Positions 1 to 11,689 are shown, counted from the first letter of the stretch. The stretch is 64,000 nt of DNA from Nansenia antarctica (GCA_963989245.1 OZ022339.1:39344151-39408150); one strand, 5' to 3'. Numbers and translations: made by a program. Notes: generated by a model not told the origin, from the letters alone.

Positions 1-1382
1 AACGATGACATAGTGTTGCGGGGAACCTTTGTGAAAGGTCAGTTAAGTGCCAGTGACACTGCTCCATTGCCTAAATGTCATGATATCTCAGGGGTCGGTG
101 TGAGTGACAGGAGACCTTATCTAGAGAGATTGACACCACTGGTGAAGGGGAAACGGGCCGGGTGGTGTTTGTCTGTGTGGGCTACCTCTTCATCTTCCTG
201 GCTCGCCACCCCTGCAAAGCCCCCCCCCCCTCTGTCTATCCCCAATCTCTACCACTCTGCAGAGGAAGAGAGAGATGATAGCCATTCCCCGCTTCCAGTG
301 ATAAAGCAGCCTTAGCAACAGCCTAGAGCGGTAGCACCAGTGCTAGCAGAGGTGGCCTTTCTCGTCCTTGCTGTCCACTGGAAAACACTCTACATTTTGG
401 ATGATTCCCTTGGGTGGCATCTCTATGGTGGCAGAGAAGAAAAGATAATGATACTAACATGACCATTAGTAAGAGTAATTACTGTCCTTATTGTAGTGTC
501 AGGTGCTAGTAATGGACTACATCCCAGCAAAGAGTTGGCATTTGTTGTAGCAGTTGCAGTATTGGCAGTCTTAATTGGTCCTAATTGGCTATAATAGACC
601 AAAGTATCATTACCACTTGTCGTAGCCCTTGCAGTATTGACAGTAGAAGCAGTAGCAGTCATTAGCCCACTGGTGGAAACATGGCTGAATGAGGTAGGAC
701 AATGTGTTGTGAACTCCAGTCGTGGAGTTGCCAGTTCTTGATTCATCCCATCACTAACATACTTGATATAACTAATAAAGAGCTTGAAGTGGATTTGGCA
801 TTGATAGCTCTTGGCTAGACTGCTCTAAAAAAAGAGCGGTTACACATGATTGCGAAGTGTATTGCAACCCCAGAGCACACAGCGCTCAACACGGCACAGT
901 CGGCACACTGATCCCGGTGACCTCATTATCTGTCCTCAATCAGGAGATTGGAGGGAACATGAATAGGGGCTGTAGGCGTGTCATCCTGTATGTAAATACA
1001 CTGTGATCATTTGAACTAATTATTCCAGCTGTAGCTGAAATGACTTAATCTCTCTGTGGGCATTCAATTAAAGCACAGCTGTTGGGAGAGCCGCCACACT
1101 TTGTTGTCTCTCTGGCCCCTCTGTTTGCTATTAAGAGACGGGCTGTAAGGGTTGTTTTAATTTACAGTCACAAATGAGGCTGGAAGGTGTGGTGTAGTCC
1201 GCTAAGAAGCGTTATCCTCATACTGTAGTTATGTTTGGTGGTGGTGGTGGTGTGTGTGTGTGTGTTGAATTAAACAGCATGCTGGCTAGTCAATCATGCT
1301 AAACTAACAGAGAACGATCATCATTGTAAAAGGGGTGTATGACCTTATATATTGCTCTGCACACGTCATAGATCAGGTTTAT
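1..1382. other. Unannotated sequence
   Basis: No coding region, RNA gene or repeat that I recognise, apart from a short (GGT)n/(GT)n tract near 1227-1264. The stretch at about 900-1160 is of mixed composition without repeat signatures, so it could hold conserved non-coding DNA, but nothing in the sequence alone proves it. Confidence 0.4.
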
Positions 1383-1452
1383 GTTTGATGGACTGGGTTT
1401 CAACCTGGGATATCTGCATTCCACAAGTGTTAGCCCACTGAGCTAAAACTTG
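1383..1452 (-). repeat. tRNA-like (SINE head) remnant
   Basis: Read on the minus strand, the segment has a Pol III A-box-like motif (TAGCTCAGTGGGCTAAC) followed about 30 bases later by a B-box-like motif (AGGTTGAAACCC). That order and spacing are those of a tRNA or tRNA-derived SINE head. Acceptor-stem pairing is not clear, so a degenerate SINE or tRNA pseudogene is more likely than a working tRNA gene. Confidence 0.45.
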
Positions 1453-1510
1453 TACATTAGCTGGGGAGCAAACATAAATCATTCTGTTATTTATTCAATT
1501 TATTATTATT

Positions 1511-1660
1511 TAAGCACTTTGAGCTGCAACGTTTGCAGGAAAAGTGCTATACAAATATATTTTGTTATATATATATAACAAATATATATATAGTTATTAT
1601 TATTCATTTTAACAAATATATATAGTTATTATTATTATTATTATTATTATTCATTTTATT
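1511..1660 (+). repeat. LINE 3'-end stub with AT-rich tail
   Basis: About 50 bases end in the phrase 'aacgtttgcaggaaaagtgc', followed by 'tatacaaata' and then AT- and ATT-rich simple sequence. Near-identical ends occur at about 35032-35110 (+) and 36208-36285 (-). This is the usual look of heavily 5'-truncated LINE copies, where only the 3' end and its simple-repeat tail remain. Family assignment (L2-like) is by resemblance only. Confidence 0.55.
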
Positions 1661-2040
1661 CCAGTTTATTCAAGCCATGATGAAATGGTCCCAATTGAAA
1701 TCAAATGTACTTTATGTTGCTTCTCATTTGTTTCTATGACTGACAATGTCTCTACTGGAATTAAGTTAATTGTCCTCACAAAACATATTCATTAGTATCT
1801 AATTGATGCTCAGCTGAAGTGAATACACATTGTGGGTCTCCAGAATCGATGTTGAGAAACATTGTTGCTCATAAAGTCCAATATGCTAAGAGGTAGCCAG
1901 TGGCTAGCCTGATATTACTAGGAGAGGAGACTTACAGAATGTACCACTCACTGTTGAATATGAAGTCTTTCCCAATGACTTGGAATTCAGAATGCGGACA
2001 TAGATAACATCTAAAATATCACGTATCAATATAAAATATC

Positions 2041-2335
2041 ACGGCACATGCCTGATACGCAGTCACAACAGCTTGGCAGGATTTGCCGCCAGTCAGCCAA
2101 CATGGTTGCGTTGGTCACTCTGGCACGTACAGCACGCCCAAGCTGATCCCACAAGTGTTCAATTGGGTTGAGGTCTGGATTCACGGCAGGCCATTCCATC
2201 CTCTCCACTCCCAAATTCTGGAGGTACTCTGTGATGATCCTGGCTCTGTGGGGGAGAGCGTTGTCATCCTCCTGGAGGATGGAGTTAGGTCCCAGATTCT
2301 GGAGATGGCCCCAGAATATCATTCCTGTCAATTAG
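2041..2335 (-). pseudogene. Tc1/mariner transposase C-terminal fragment
   Basis: A minus-strand reading frame (about 2026-2331) carries the C-terminal half of a Tc1-like DDE transposase. A 'QEDDNALPHRA' stretch corresponds to the second catalytic aspartate region, and 'NPDLNPIEHLWDQLG' to the motif around the last acidic residue. Tc1 transposases normally run to about 340 residues and only about 80 remain, with no inverted repeats identified at either side. This is a dead fragment. The family assignment is firm from the two motifs. Confidence 0.85.
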
Positions 2336-4147
2336 GTGCCATTCAGGTGCCATTCACACACAGGTGCCAGTCACACTGACATACACCTGCCAGCACTTGA
2401 AGCTCAAAAAGAGAGTGAATACCAACAGAAGAATATTGCATGGGATTTTGGCACTTTTTTAGGTTTTGTAATCATTTAACTATTAATATTATGGTGTATG
2501 GCTGTACGATTACAAAACTTACTAGGCGTTGTGTATGACCCATCTTTCGGATGTTCAATATTCAATATCTCTTCACTCTTCAAAATCTTCAATAGGCCTA
2601 TCTAATCTTCACTCTTCAATCTTCAACCGTACATTTTCTCATCTCCTCCAATTGCCTTTGGTCCGTAAAGGCTGTGATTATTGTGATGTAGTGAGGGTTT
2701 GAGGCTTTCCTAGTTATGAAATCCTTTGCCGAAAGTAGATACAAAGCTGTGGAAAGACATTTGAAATGGGTGAGGCCTCTTATATATAAAACCGATCAAA
2801 TATCTTGTTTAGGTGGAGCTCCAAGCTCCGTCAGGGGGATATTCCATCAACATCGCTAGAGAAAAATCCAGGCTTATTTAGCTAAATCCCACAAGATTTA
2901 CGTGATTTGGAGATATGGCTATACAAGACTAGGGGTGGACTGTATAGAGAGAGAGAGACTGAGAGAGTGTGTGTGTCTGAACTATGTATCTGTGTCTACG
3001 TTTGCACTGGCTAGCAAAAATGTGGCTAGCACAAGTGTGTGCGTGTGTCCCTGCTGTGTGTAAGTGCATGTGAGCAATTTCAAGGAGGTTACCCTGAAAA
3101 TCAATAAAAAACCAATCATAGCTCTAGTTTGTGCAAGTAGTACCCAGAAAAAAGGCACACCTTAACAATGCAATGTGTTGGCCAATATTTGACGGCTGCT
3201 ATCGAGTGCCCATTTCCAGAGCTGAACATTTGATGGTGCTCATTTCGACAGCCAGGTACTACTTGGTGCCCATTTTAATGACCAAGTTTGAGGTGAAAAT
3301 CTGGTGAATTTCAACCTGCTAAATGAAAGGGATAGTTCACCTAGAAATCACCATTTCTTCATCCATCACATCACAGAGGTTGTCTTTTGACCAGTAGTGA
3401 CACCATGCAAACCCCCTGTCATCCAATATTTTTTTCCTTAAGCCTGATATTATTATTATTAATGATGAATATAATATTTTTTACAGTTGAGATGCCAATT
3501 AATTCAAAGATTGCAAAATATAATGATGTCACTCCCGAAAACGCTATACACTACTTCAGAACGGACAACATAACAACATTGTCTTTCTATTTTAAGACAA
3601 TATGAGTAGACATGCAGACAATGATGTTGGATGGATTGAAAATCCATATTAAACTGCCAGACGAAGCTATGCAAGCTAGGCAAAAGGTATGACAGGCTTT
3701 TTGTTTGTTGTTGGGTCATTTTTTTAATACGGTGCCATTTGGACTTCATAACTTGTGAAAAATAAATTGTTGATTTATCTATATTTTAATGTTCTATTAT
3801 ATAAAGGACATATCTAGCTTGCTGAAAAACATAGTGGTCGAGCTCAGGCACCTACATTTTATTTTATTTAGAATACCCTCTGTAGTTGAATAGGGCGAGT
3901 GTCTCCAGAACAGAGTGGACACATAACAGGGTGGACACTAACAGGGTGGACATTTTGAGTTAAAGTTAGCCTTTAGTCTGCCTGTGTTAGCATAATGCCT
4001 AGAATGACCATGAATACTTGATGAGGAATCTAATTTGCACTAAATACTTTTTTTTGAAATTATTCAATTTGATTGATCTCCTCAATATTTAGGCATAACA
4101 GGGTGGACACGTTATGGTCAACCACATTAAACTCACTGGATAATCGA
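2336..4147. other. Unannotated sequence
   Basis: No gene recognised. There are short GA and GT tracts near 2947-3050. From about 3907 the phrase 'agggtggaca' recurs (about 3920, 3939, 3952, 4096 and, beyond the LINE insertion, 4695), which suggests a decayed short repeat that the 4.15-kb LINE copy landed in. Confidence 0.35.
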
Positions 4148-4545
4148 ATCTCAAGATGGCGGCGCGCTCAGACGCTCAGACGCGCGGCTCGGAGTGGCTT
4201 CAACGCTGGTGTTTTTTAGTGTTTTTAAGTACATTTGTATGTACATTTTTATTTTAGTACTTATAGGGAACGGTTGTGTAAATAGTACCTACAGCAGACT
4301 AGACTTACTAGAAGTTGGTGCGATCTGTACAGTATAGTATAGTGGATAGTGTACATAGCCTTTATTTATGTAAACCAGCTCCTTCCCTTCTTTTTTTTCT
4401 TTCTTTTTTTTTTTTTTTTTTTTCCTTTCCTAACACCAGGGGAGCCACCCCTCCTAAATTTCGTTGTTTGGTACCTGTACTGTAGCAATGACAATAAAGA
4501 CCATTCATTCATTAATTCATTAATTAATTAATTCATTCATTCATA
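4148..4545 (+). mobile_element. Internally deleted LINE: 5' UTR joined to 3' UTR
   Basis: The segment starts with a GC-rich 'caagatggcggcgcgctc' leader typical of a LINE 5' UTR. It ends with a poly-T tract, the phrase 'aggggagccacccctcc', 'tttcgttgtttggtacctg', and an 'aataaagaccattcattc' tail with (ATTC)n repeats. The same 3' end occurs at 56136-56320 (-) and at about 59870-60000 (+). The 56-kb copy is a CR1/Rex1-type LINE with a reverse transcriptase, so this 400-bp unit looks like the same family with all coding sequence missing. No clear target-site duplication was found. Confidence 0.7.
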
Positions 4546-4559
4546 AAAACATAAAAATC

Positions 4560-5210
4560 TGATGGTAAAAGAGGTAGAAAATAACACAGCTTACCACATT
4601 TGAAATCCCCTCCACTGATGTGATGTCACCTCATGAGAGTGATGTGATTGAGAAATATGGTTTTCTTTTAAAAGGGACATTAACACAGCATAACAGGGTG
4701 GACAGTGATCGCAGGGACAAGCAATATTGTAAGCAAAACCTTAATTTTTTGTACAAAAAAAATAAAAAATGGATAAAAACTATATTTGATTTCAATAGAT
4801 ATTGATCAGGAAAATGAAATAATAATAACATATTTGGAAATGTATATGTTTTTAATAGTTATTTTTTGGATTGAAGTTGAATGAACAACACTGGGGACAT
4901 CCCAAATCCCATGCAAAATCCAATTTACATCTTTAACCAAAGCTTTTAAAATGTAGAAAACAACAACTTAGAAGCCCATATCATTGTATTCATAATAAAT
5001 AACAATTGACTATACATGAAAAACCTAATGGAATTAGTATTTGTCCAAATTTAGACAAAATACAACATGATTTAGTACTGGGGACGGAAAAGGCACAGTA
5101 TTAAAAAAATGACCCTGTTGCAGATATTGTCACTACTGGTCAAGAGAGAACATAAGAAATTTGAGTTTTATTGAGGGACAAATGCTATTAGTGCAATTAT
5201 GACTTCACTA
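4560..5210. other. Unannotated AT-rich sequence
   Basis: AT-rich DNA without recognisable coding content. Short frames here are interrupted and low in complexity. Confidence 0.35.
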
Positions 5211-5535
5211 ACACACTCCTTAAAGCAATTTTATACAACAGTTAGTTCCGACCAAGTAATTTGATTGGACAAGAGGCATTCCATGAGTTACGATATACAG
5301 TATAACAGCACTGGGACTTTTAACTATATGTATCACTCCGCCGCACAGATGTTCTACTAAACGACCGTTAATTAGACTACATGTTTGTGTTCAGGTTACT
5401 AGGCAACAGTCCATTTGAAGTTCAGTTGCGGAACTATTTTTTGTTTATTTTTATGATTAAATAAACAAACAAATCATAATCTGTTGTCGCTTGTTACTGT
5501 TAACTAATAAATCGCGCTGTAGAACTGTTGTATAA

Positions 5536-5690
5536 AAGCAATATCACACTCGAGGTCCTGCTGTTATACTGAATATCAGCACGGCTGTGATTGTCTTCGG
5601 TACTCGGCCTGCGGCCTCGTACCTACGACCGAATCACAGCCGTGCTGATATTCAGTATAACACACTCCCTCTCGTGTGATATTGCTTAAA
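5536..5690. repeat. Hairpin MITE core
   Basis: Two arms of roughly 75 bases are inverted copies. The left arm runs from 'aagcaatatcacactcga' through 'gttatactgaatatcagcac' to the centre near 5610. The right arm mirrors it and ends 'gtgatattgctt'. The unit would fold into a long hairpin. The left flank (about 5215-5535) also contains a partial phrase of the arm ('cagtataacagcac' near 5300), so the full element is probably larger. I could not fix its termini or TSD. Confidence 0.7.
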
Positions 5691-6257
5691 TAATGCATCC
5701 TTACTTGTTACACGTATTAGCCCTTATACTGTTATTATCAACTCATTTTATGTCATTATGGCTAATTTCTAATGGACACAAAATGGCTGATAATAACTCA
5801 TAAGTTATGAAAAGATCGAGACATTATAAGGGGTTGTGCATGAGTGAAAGCTGTGTTGTTGTTCTGTAAGGCTCCCCAAGGTGGCAGGTTTTCAGGAGGC
5901 AGATGTCTTGTTTAGCATGGTCAATGTGAAATGCACGTAACATTGTTTCCAATTAATTCTGTAGACATTCCATAGGACATGAATCCACACGTGTTAAGCT
6001 GTGCAAAAAGTATCATGGTGTTGCGTTATCCTGGGAACCTGCTTCATGCAATGCATTTGGGGCCTTAGTTACAGAATTAAAAAGTTACAGTGTTTCCATT
6101 GGTTATATAATATGCAATTTCAAAAGATTACATTTAAAATTTTAATTGCGTAAATATTGACATGAGAAGGTCTGATGAAAGGACTGTCAAAGTACTCAAG
6201 ATTCAATAGTTGAACAGATTGAATAGATTCAATTCACACAGGTATAGACAATGAGTC

Positions 6258-6394
6258 ATCCTTTTTATGGATGAGGTCGCACTTCCCACTGGGTTCCCTA
6301 GGTGTCTCCCTTGTGCCGTCCACTGTGCCGTCTCTCTTACTCACTCATCATGGACTTATTATCTGCACCTGTGTTTAATTGTCACTTATACTTG
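6258..6394. repeat. Gypsy-associated non-coding segment, copy 1
   Basis: A stretch containing 'gtcgcacttcccactggg', 'ttccctaggtgtctccct' and 'catggacttattatctg' closely matches 8807-8912, which lies directly after the Ty3/Gypsy coding remnant. Position and duplication fit LTR or 3'-UTR sequence of that retroelement. LTR ends could not be defined. Confidence 0.5.
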
Positions 6395-6525
6395 AAAATA
6401 TAAGATATGCTTATTTGAATGTTGGTACACCTCAAACAGGGAGAATCTGAGAAAATCCCTCTGAATCAAAACAGACGCAATTGCAACCATCGCATTAGTA
6501 GCTAGCTAGCAGCTAACAAGAAAAC

Positions 6526-7646
6526 ATCACTATCAGAGCTGCCAAGTCTCACGCAATCGCCGTGAGACTCACGCATTTCAACCAGTTCTCACGCTCTCAC
6601 GCCGCATCTCTATTTCTCACGGCGAAAAAAACAATTTGTTTTACGGGACTTTTATTTTTGAAATTCCTTGAAAGAAAGCTACCGGACATGAGTTTCGTGG
6701 CATCTTTCTGCACGCGCGTTAACTTGAGTCTGCAATCGAAGCGGCAGGCGAGCGCTGATGGAAGAACCTGTGTTCACGCAAGCTGCAAGAACGTAGCGAG
6801 CAGTGTTGCCAAATTGGGCTACTTTTGGTCACACTTGACGGGTGGATTCGGCAGCTTTTAGACCGGTTGGGCTGGACATTGTCAATTCCATCTGGCAACC
6901 GTGGTAGCAAAATATGTGCATACATTACAACATCGTATCTGGTAGCCTACTGGACTGGGTTGCACCAATTTGGCGTAAGTCATTACTAAATGCAGGCATT
7001 TAGTAGTTACTAAACCCCTAGTTGTTACTAGCTAGTTTCAAACTAGTTGTTTACTAATTTCAGTTGCACCACGCCAATCTTTTGCCAATTAGCTAGTAAA
7101 TACTCAGTTTTGGTAACTGTTTTTTGTTTCTCTACTGTAACATAACCAGGTACATGGTACATTAATAATAATAATTACAATTTACAATACAAATACAACA
7201 ATTGGGGGTCCCTCCCAAAACATTTGGGAGCGCTGCGCGCGCACAAAATCAACCGTCAAGCCCTCATTCTGACCCAGGAAAAACCCTGGTATGTACTGTA
7301 TAACATGATAGCCATCTATGAGCAATGCACTATATATAAGATGATGACCAAGGGTCTTTCTGCTTCTGACCAAGGGGCTGAGTCCTGTTGATGGGGCCCA
7401 ATTATCTTTTAGAGTCTGTAGGCTGTTTATTAAGATTTCATATTTTGTCTTGTTTTATAAAATGTTCATTATTTTAATTTCTTGTGCTGGTTTATTATGA
7501 ACAACATGTACAATTGCAGGAAACTAGCACAAATAATTGGGTGGGAGAGAGGGGCCGCCGCTGCCAAAATGTGCACAGTTTTGGGTCGCTCCACCTCCAA
7601 ATCTCACTCCAAACTTTTGGTGAAACTTGGCAGCCCTGATCACTAT
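6526..7646. mobile_element. hAT element with perfect 8-bp TSD
   Basis: The element spans 6534-7638. Its ends are inverted repeats: the left begins CAGAGCTGCCAAGTCTCAC and the right reads back as CAGGGCTGCCAAGTTTCAC. Both sides are flanked by the 8-base direct repeat ATCACTAT (6526-6533 and 7639-7646), the hallmark of hAT integration. The 1.1-kb body has no intact transposase, so the copy is non-autonomous or gutted. It carries a nested short inverted-repeat unit at about 6800-6905. Confidence 0.85.
6800..6905. repeat. Short nested inverted-repeat unit (about 100 bp)
   Basis: Ends 'gttgccaaattgggct' and 'ccatctggcaaccgtgg' are imperfect inverted copies. A relative with ends 'gttgccagatggga' and 'cccatctggcaaccc' lies at about 19628-19727 inside another hAT-type element. 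Both sit nested in larger transposons, which suggests a small independent MITE. Confidence 0.5.
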
Positions 7647-7658
7647 GTAACATGTAAC

Positions 7659-8057
7659 TGCATGTTGAGCACATCACAACATGTTGATAGAGCATCAACA
7701 TGCTAAAAACACATAACTACACATAACTAGATGATCACACAGTCCTTGCTTTTGAACACGTCCTAATAGTGAAAATACCACCGCTCATCCGTGATCAGAC
7801 TTTGCTGAGGTGCTGGAACTGAAGAGTATCAATAGAGTGCAAATTAACAGCATCCGCACACTCAAACACTGTGCAAAAACGTCGTTTTATTGCGAGCTTT
7901 CGGTCATAGACCTTCTTCAGGCTTGAAGAAGGATGCTGTTATTTTGTACTCTTTTGAACACATCCTAAAATGTATGTTTGTTTACAAGCCATGTATCACT
8001 AACCCAGTAGCCTACGTAGCAGGACGGCAGACCATAGAGTGAATCCAATTCACAAAG
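7659..8057. repeat. Dispersed repeat, copy inverted relative to 29.3 kb
   Basis: Apart from the 7766-7950 insertion, this stretch matches the reverse complement of about 29331-29497. Shared phrases are 'gtttgtttacaagccat', 'tatcactaaccc.agtagcc' and 'gtgaatccaattcac'. No coding content and no class assignment. The first 6 kb after it lead directly into the Gypsy remnant. Confidence 0.6.
7749..7967. mobile_element. 185-bp insertion flanked by 17-bp direct repeat
   Basis: The segment 7766-7950 is flanked by 'cttttgaacacgtccta' (7749-7765) and the same phrase with one mismatch (7951-7967). A 17-base TSD suggests LINE-mediated retroposition (SINE-like). The body includes 'gagctttcggtcatagac' and a short inverted motif around 'cttcttcaggcttgaagaag'. 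No convincing A/B boxes were seen. Confidence 0.6.
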
Positions 8058-8159
8058 TATTTAGTGATCTTAAAACTGTTGTTTGTTATATTGAGTGGGC
8101 TCTACAACACTTAAACTTTTGCAATAAGAAAAAAAATGGAGAACACAAAAATAATTGGT

Positions 8160-8800
8160 CATTTGCAGATGGAGGATTGCCGACTTGCAGATTCTTTCAC
8201 CAGACCATGTCACATATGTCGATCCTCACCAGCCACCCTGGTGCCACTAGGACCCTGGAATTCCTTTGGAGGAGGTTCTGGTGGCTCACAGCAGAAGTGG
8301 ACACACAAGCTTTCGTTGCTGCCTGCACGGTGTGCATGTGGAACAAGAGCTCCCGCCAACTCTCGGATGGGCTCCTCCGGCCCCTACCCATTCCCAAATG
8401 CCCCTGGTCCGACATATCCCCATCATCTCTACCCTTTCCCCCCTCTGATGGATTCACGACCATTCTGACGTCCATGACAGAGGGTGTGACTCTCTACATG
8501 GGATCTCCCCCTTTGTGTCGAGTCCCAGAAACCAGTGACCTACCGCTTGCAGCTTCTGTCCATGCGGGTTCACCCCACCTTCCATGTCTCCCTCCTAAAG
8601 CCTGTCACCTCAAATTCTTTGCCACACCCTCCCATTGACCACCAGATTCTGGCCAGTTGGGGGCTCCAGTATCTGGTGGACTGGGAGGTTATGGTCCGGA
8701 GGAGCAGACCTGGGTGCCCCGGCGTAATATCCTGGACCTGGGTCTCATCACCTTCACCCTGAGGCGCAGGAGCCGTTCATCAGGGGAGGGCACTGTTACA
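8160..8800 (+). pseudogene. Ty3/Gypsy pol remnant (integrase zinc-binding and C-terminal part)
   Basis: The + frame from 8039 encodes the integrase zinc-binding region of a Ty3/Gypsy retrotransposon: paired histidines (about residues 59 and 66) and cysteines 96 and 99, with the conserved 'RRFWW' block between. It then runs into 'LLRPLPIPKCPWS' at the start of the catalytic core. The core itself is missing. The sequence jumps at about 8535 to the C-terminal region ('MRVHPTFHVSLLKPV') and a chromodomain-like 'LQYLVDWE' / 'GPEEQTWVPRRNILD' block that changes frame. No protease, RT or RNase H is present. It is a dead retrotransposon copy. Confidence 0.85.
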
Positions 8801-8806
8801 GGTGGG

Positions 8807-8912
8807 TTCGCACTTCCCAGTGCGATCCCTAGGTGTCTCCCTCTGTCTACCCACTGTGCCGCTTCACTCACTCATTATGGACTTATTACCTGCACCTGTG
8901 TAAACATCCTCA
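8807..8912. repeat. Gypsy-associated non-coding segment, copy 2
   Basis: Directly follows the Gypsy coding remnant and matches 6258-6394 ('cgcacttcccagtgcgatc', 'cctaggtgtctccctc', 'tatggacttattacctgcac'). Probably 3' UTR or LTR sequence. Confidence 0.5.
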
Positions 8913-9099
8913 GCCTCAATCGAAGAGCTCTTTGATGTGCTCACCTCAAGTTCTCAATCATAAAAGGTAAGCTTCACTCATATCCAAGGCAAAACTGTGA
9001 GACAAAAAAAAAGAGCAAGTCAGACAGAATCTGACACATTCTCACAATTCACAGCATTCAAAGTTCCTGTTTAACATACTTTGACTGAAATGGGAAGAA

Positions 9100-9172
9100 A
9101 CCTGAAACCTCATGATTTAGACATGTAGCAAAGGCCAGTGCTCTACCACCTATGGCACAAAAGCCCAGGCTT
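9100..9172 (-). repeat. tRNA-like remnant
   Basis: On the minus strand an A-box-like 'ataggtggtagagcactgg' is followed by a B-box-like 'gaggtttcaggtttc'. The spacing fits a tRNA-derived SINE head. Pairing of stems is poor, so it is not called as a tRNA gene. Confidence 0.4.
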
Positions 9173-10330
9173 GGAGGCATTATAATACTATACTGTACAG
9201 ATGTTACAATGAAACAAATATTCGTACATTGAATTATCGTGATTAAATGAACTCTGTGTCTGAAGTAAGTACTTCTTGAGTTCTACTGTGTGTCCAAGTC
9301 GAACACATGGTCCCCATATTTAATGTATGGTACATGGTACATAGTCTGTATACTGTACTTGGCATGTTTGAGACTGTGTCTGGTTTGTGCTCAGCCATTA
9401 TACATGTGCTTTTTATGTTAAAGTGTATTTGAATACATTTTTGACCGAACCTGACAATATAACTCTGACTATGTGGTGTGCTTGATGGACTAATGGAGCT
9501 TTTCCATTGACCAGACCAGTACGTAAAAGGTAAGCTTCATTTGAAAATGCATTTGAAAAGTGCATTTGAAAAGTTCGGAACGGTACGGGTAGGATACGCT
9601 TCTCCATTATACACAACAGACCTGGAGCGAGCGGCAACAGTAGGAGGAGTTAAGCAATGGCGCCGGCAGCCGGAATCCTGTACGCACTGTGCGTACACAT
9701 TTTTTAAAAGTTTTTTTTCTTTTCTGTAATAAACGCGCTTAACGCAACTCTTTCACGTTGCGTTCAGCCAATCACTCAACCCGTTCGTTTGAAACATTAC
9801 ATAAAGGCCAATGATTGGTGTTTACGTCACTGTCACTACTGTAAATACATTTGATATGATTTGACTTGTCACTGACTCATTTGATCTTGATTTCTGGCGC
9901 TCAAATCATTTTCATTCAACTAGCTGCCTAAGTTAGTGTCTAGTAGGGTGAACAGATGTCACTGCACAGCATTTTCACGACTTTTGGTGCGTCCCGCAAG
10001 CTTACCTTGTGTCACACGTCTTGCTCCTTCTGATACCGAAGTTAAACTGGCCTGATAAACTGGCGCGGGGGTTTGCACAATTTGATTGTGACAAATGTCC
10101 TCTCCACTGTTATGATCATCCTGCATGTTTTCTGAACATTCTGATCTCAGGAGCTCCATTTGTTGTTGTTTTTTAACCATTTTCTTTCTTTTTCTTAAAC
10201 AATGATAATAATACAAATAATAATAATATTAAAAAGCCCCATATCTATTCATCTCTCATTCTGACCATTAAAGCATTAAAGCCCTCGAAAATAATATGAT
10301 ATCATCAAAATATCATCATGATCAAAATGC

Positions 10331-10375
10331 AGGGTTCCCACGGGTCCTTGAAAGTTTGTGAATTTGAGAAAAAAT
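10331..10375. repeat. Possible hAT terminal repeat (one end only)
   Basis: The phrase 'cagggttcccacgggtcc' followed by 'ttgaaag' resembles a common fish hAT terminus. No matching inverted end was found in the window, so this is a solo end or an accidental match. The AT-rich stretch just before it (about 10195-10290) is an inverted copy of about 36320-36420. Confidence 0.3.
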
Positions 10376-10649
10376 AAATATATGTTTTTTGTTTTAGAGA
10401 GGGAGAGAGAGGGGAATACAATCTAAACTTGTTAACGTAATGTTAGTAAATATGCTACGTTACGCTGTCTGCATGTTTCTACCGCTATCTGAGTCGCACC
10501 ACGCACTTGCCTCAAGAAAATTCCGGTGCAGGTTAAGCAGCAGCAAGCAGCTGTCGCTATGCATGGCAAATGTACATTTCAGGATGTGTGGCTCACTAAA
10601 GACATTTACAAGCAATGGATTTTCGGGTGCGCCGTCACCATAATGTAGG

Positions 10650-11426
10650 GTGTCCACCAGTGGAGGCTCCTCCATAGAGGTGGAGGAGGCCTGGCCTCCC
10701 CAATAATTTGAGAGAAGAGAGAGAGATTTAAAAAAGCAATAATTATATTTTTTATCAGACACACAACATACAATTCAGAACAATACTTCATCCATTTCTA
10801 ATATTTATCCTGCAGAACAGCACTCATACACGCGTGTGGCGGAAAAAGGTACTACACGGAGGCCAGGCCTCCTGTCGGAAAGTGGTTTCTCATAGAAGTC
10901 AATGTAATGCATTTTTTTTCATGGCAATATGTGATTGGCCAAATCACTGAAAATGGGTGGGAACAGGAGGCCTGGCCTCCGTGTAGTACCCTTTTCCGCC
11001 ACACGCGTATGAGTGCTGTTCTGCAGGATAAATATTAGAAATGGATGAAGTATTGCTCTGAATTGTATGTTGTGTGTCTGATTGACATAGTGTTTGAGTG
11101 CTTTTGACATGTCATTGATTGTATGTAGTATGTTGTGGTGAGTGTTGTGAGCCTGAGCAGAAGGGACAATAGCTGCTGCAGGCGGACCAGAGATTCATGC
11201 CAATTGTTTTGTTTATTTGATGACCCATTGTGCAGGCAATAAAAGCTGCTTCATCCACCATCCTGAGAGTGTCCCAATCCCTTCAGTACCGCCAAACACA
11301 AATTAATAATTTTTAACAAAGACAGATAAGAAGAACAGGGAACATTCCATCGCGAGTGAAGCGAGCAAGCGGAAAAAGAATTGGCCTCCTCAATTCTGGA
11401 AGTCACCAGCCTCCACTGGTGTCCAC
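10650..11426. mobile_element. hAT MITE with perfect 8-bp TSD and large internal palindrome
   Basis: The element spans 10658-11418. Termini are inverted (CAGTGGAGGCT at left; AGCCTCCACTG at right) and flanked by the perfect 8-base direct repeat GTGTCCAC (10650-10657 and 11419-11426). Inside, 10755-10881 and 10967-11093 are near-perfect inverted copies with an 85-base spacer. Sub-terminal 'ggaggcctggcctcc' motifs recur. No transposase remains. The ends resemble those of the hAT element starting at 61751. Confidence 0.85.
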
Positions 11427-11689
11427 CCACTGGTAATAATAGAACGTGCGAAAACGGGGTTCTGCCAGGGTTGCTCGACTTAATCACCATTAAAAAATAC
11501 ATTTTTGGAAGATTTTGTCTTACATGTGTCAACATACATGTCCCATATGTATTATAGTTAATTTTTGTGTTGCTGTTATGTGTTATGTGCGTTATAGGTG
11601 ATACAACCATCCAACCTATATTGTAGGCTAGTCTGCAAAGTTTTGCTACGTTTCTGTGCGTACTATGAAATCTAATCCTGCCGGCGCCA

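Noticed and set aside
423..746. 107-codon minus-strand frame rich in Thr/Ala
   Set aside because: Derived from 'gcagt.ttgacag/tagtagc'-type low-complexity sequence. No motif and no support for expression.
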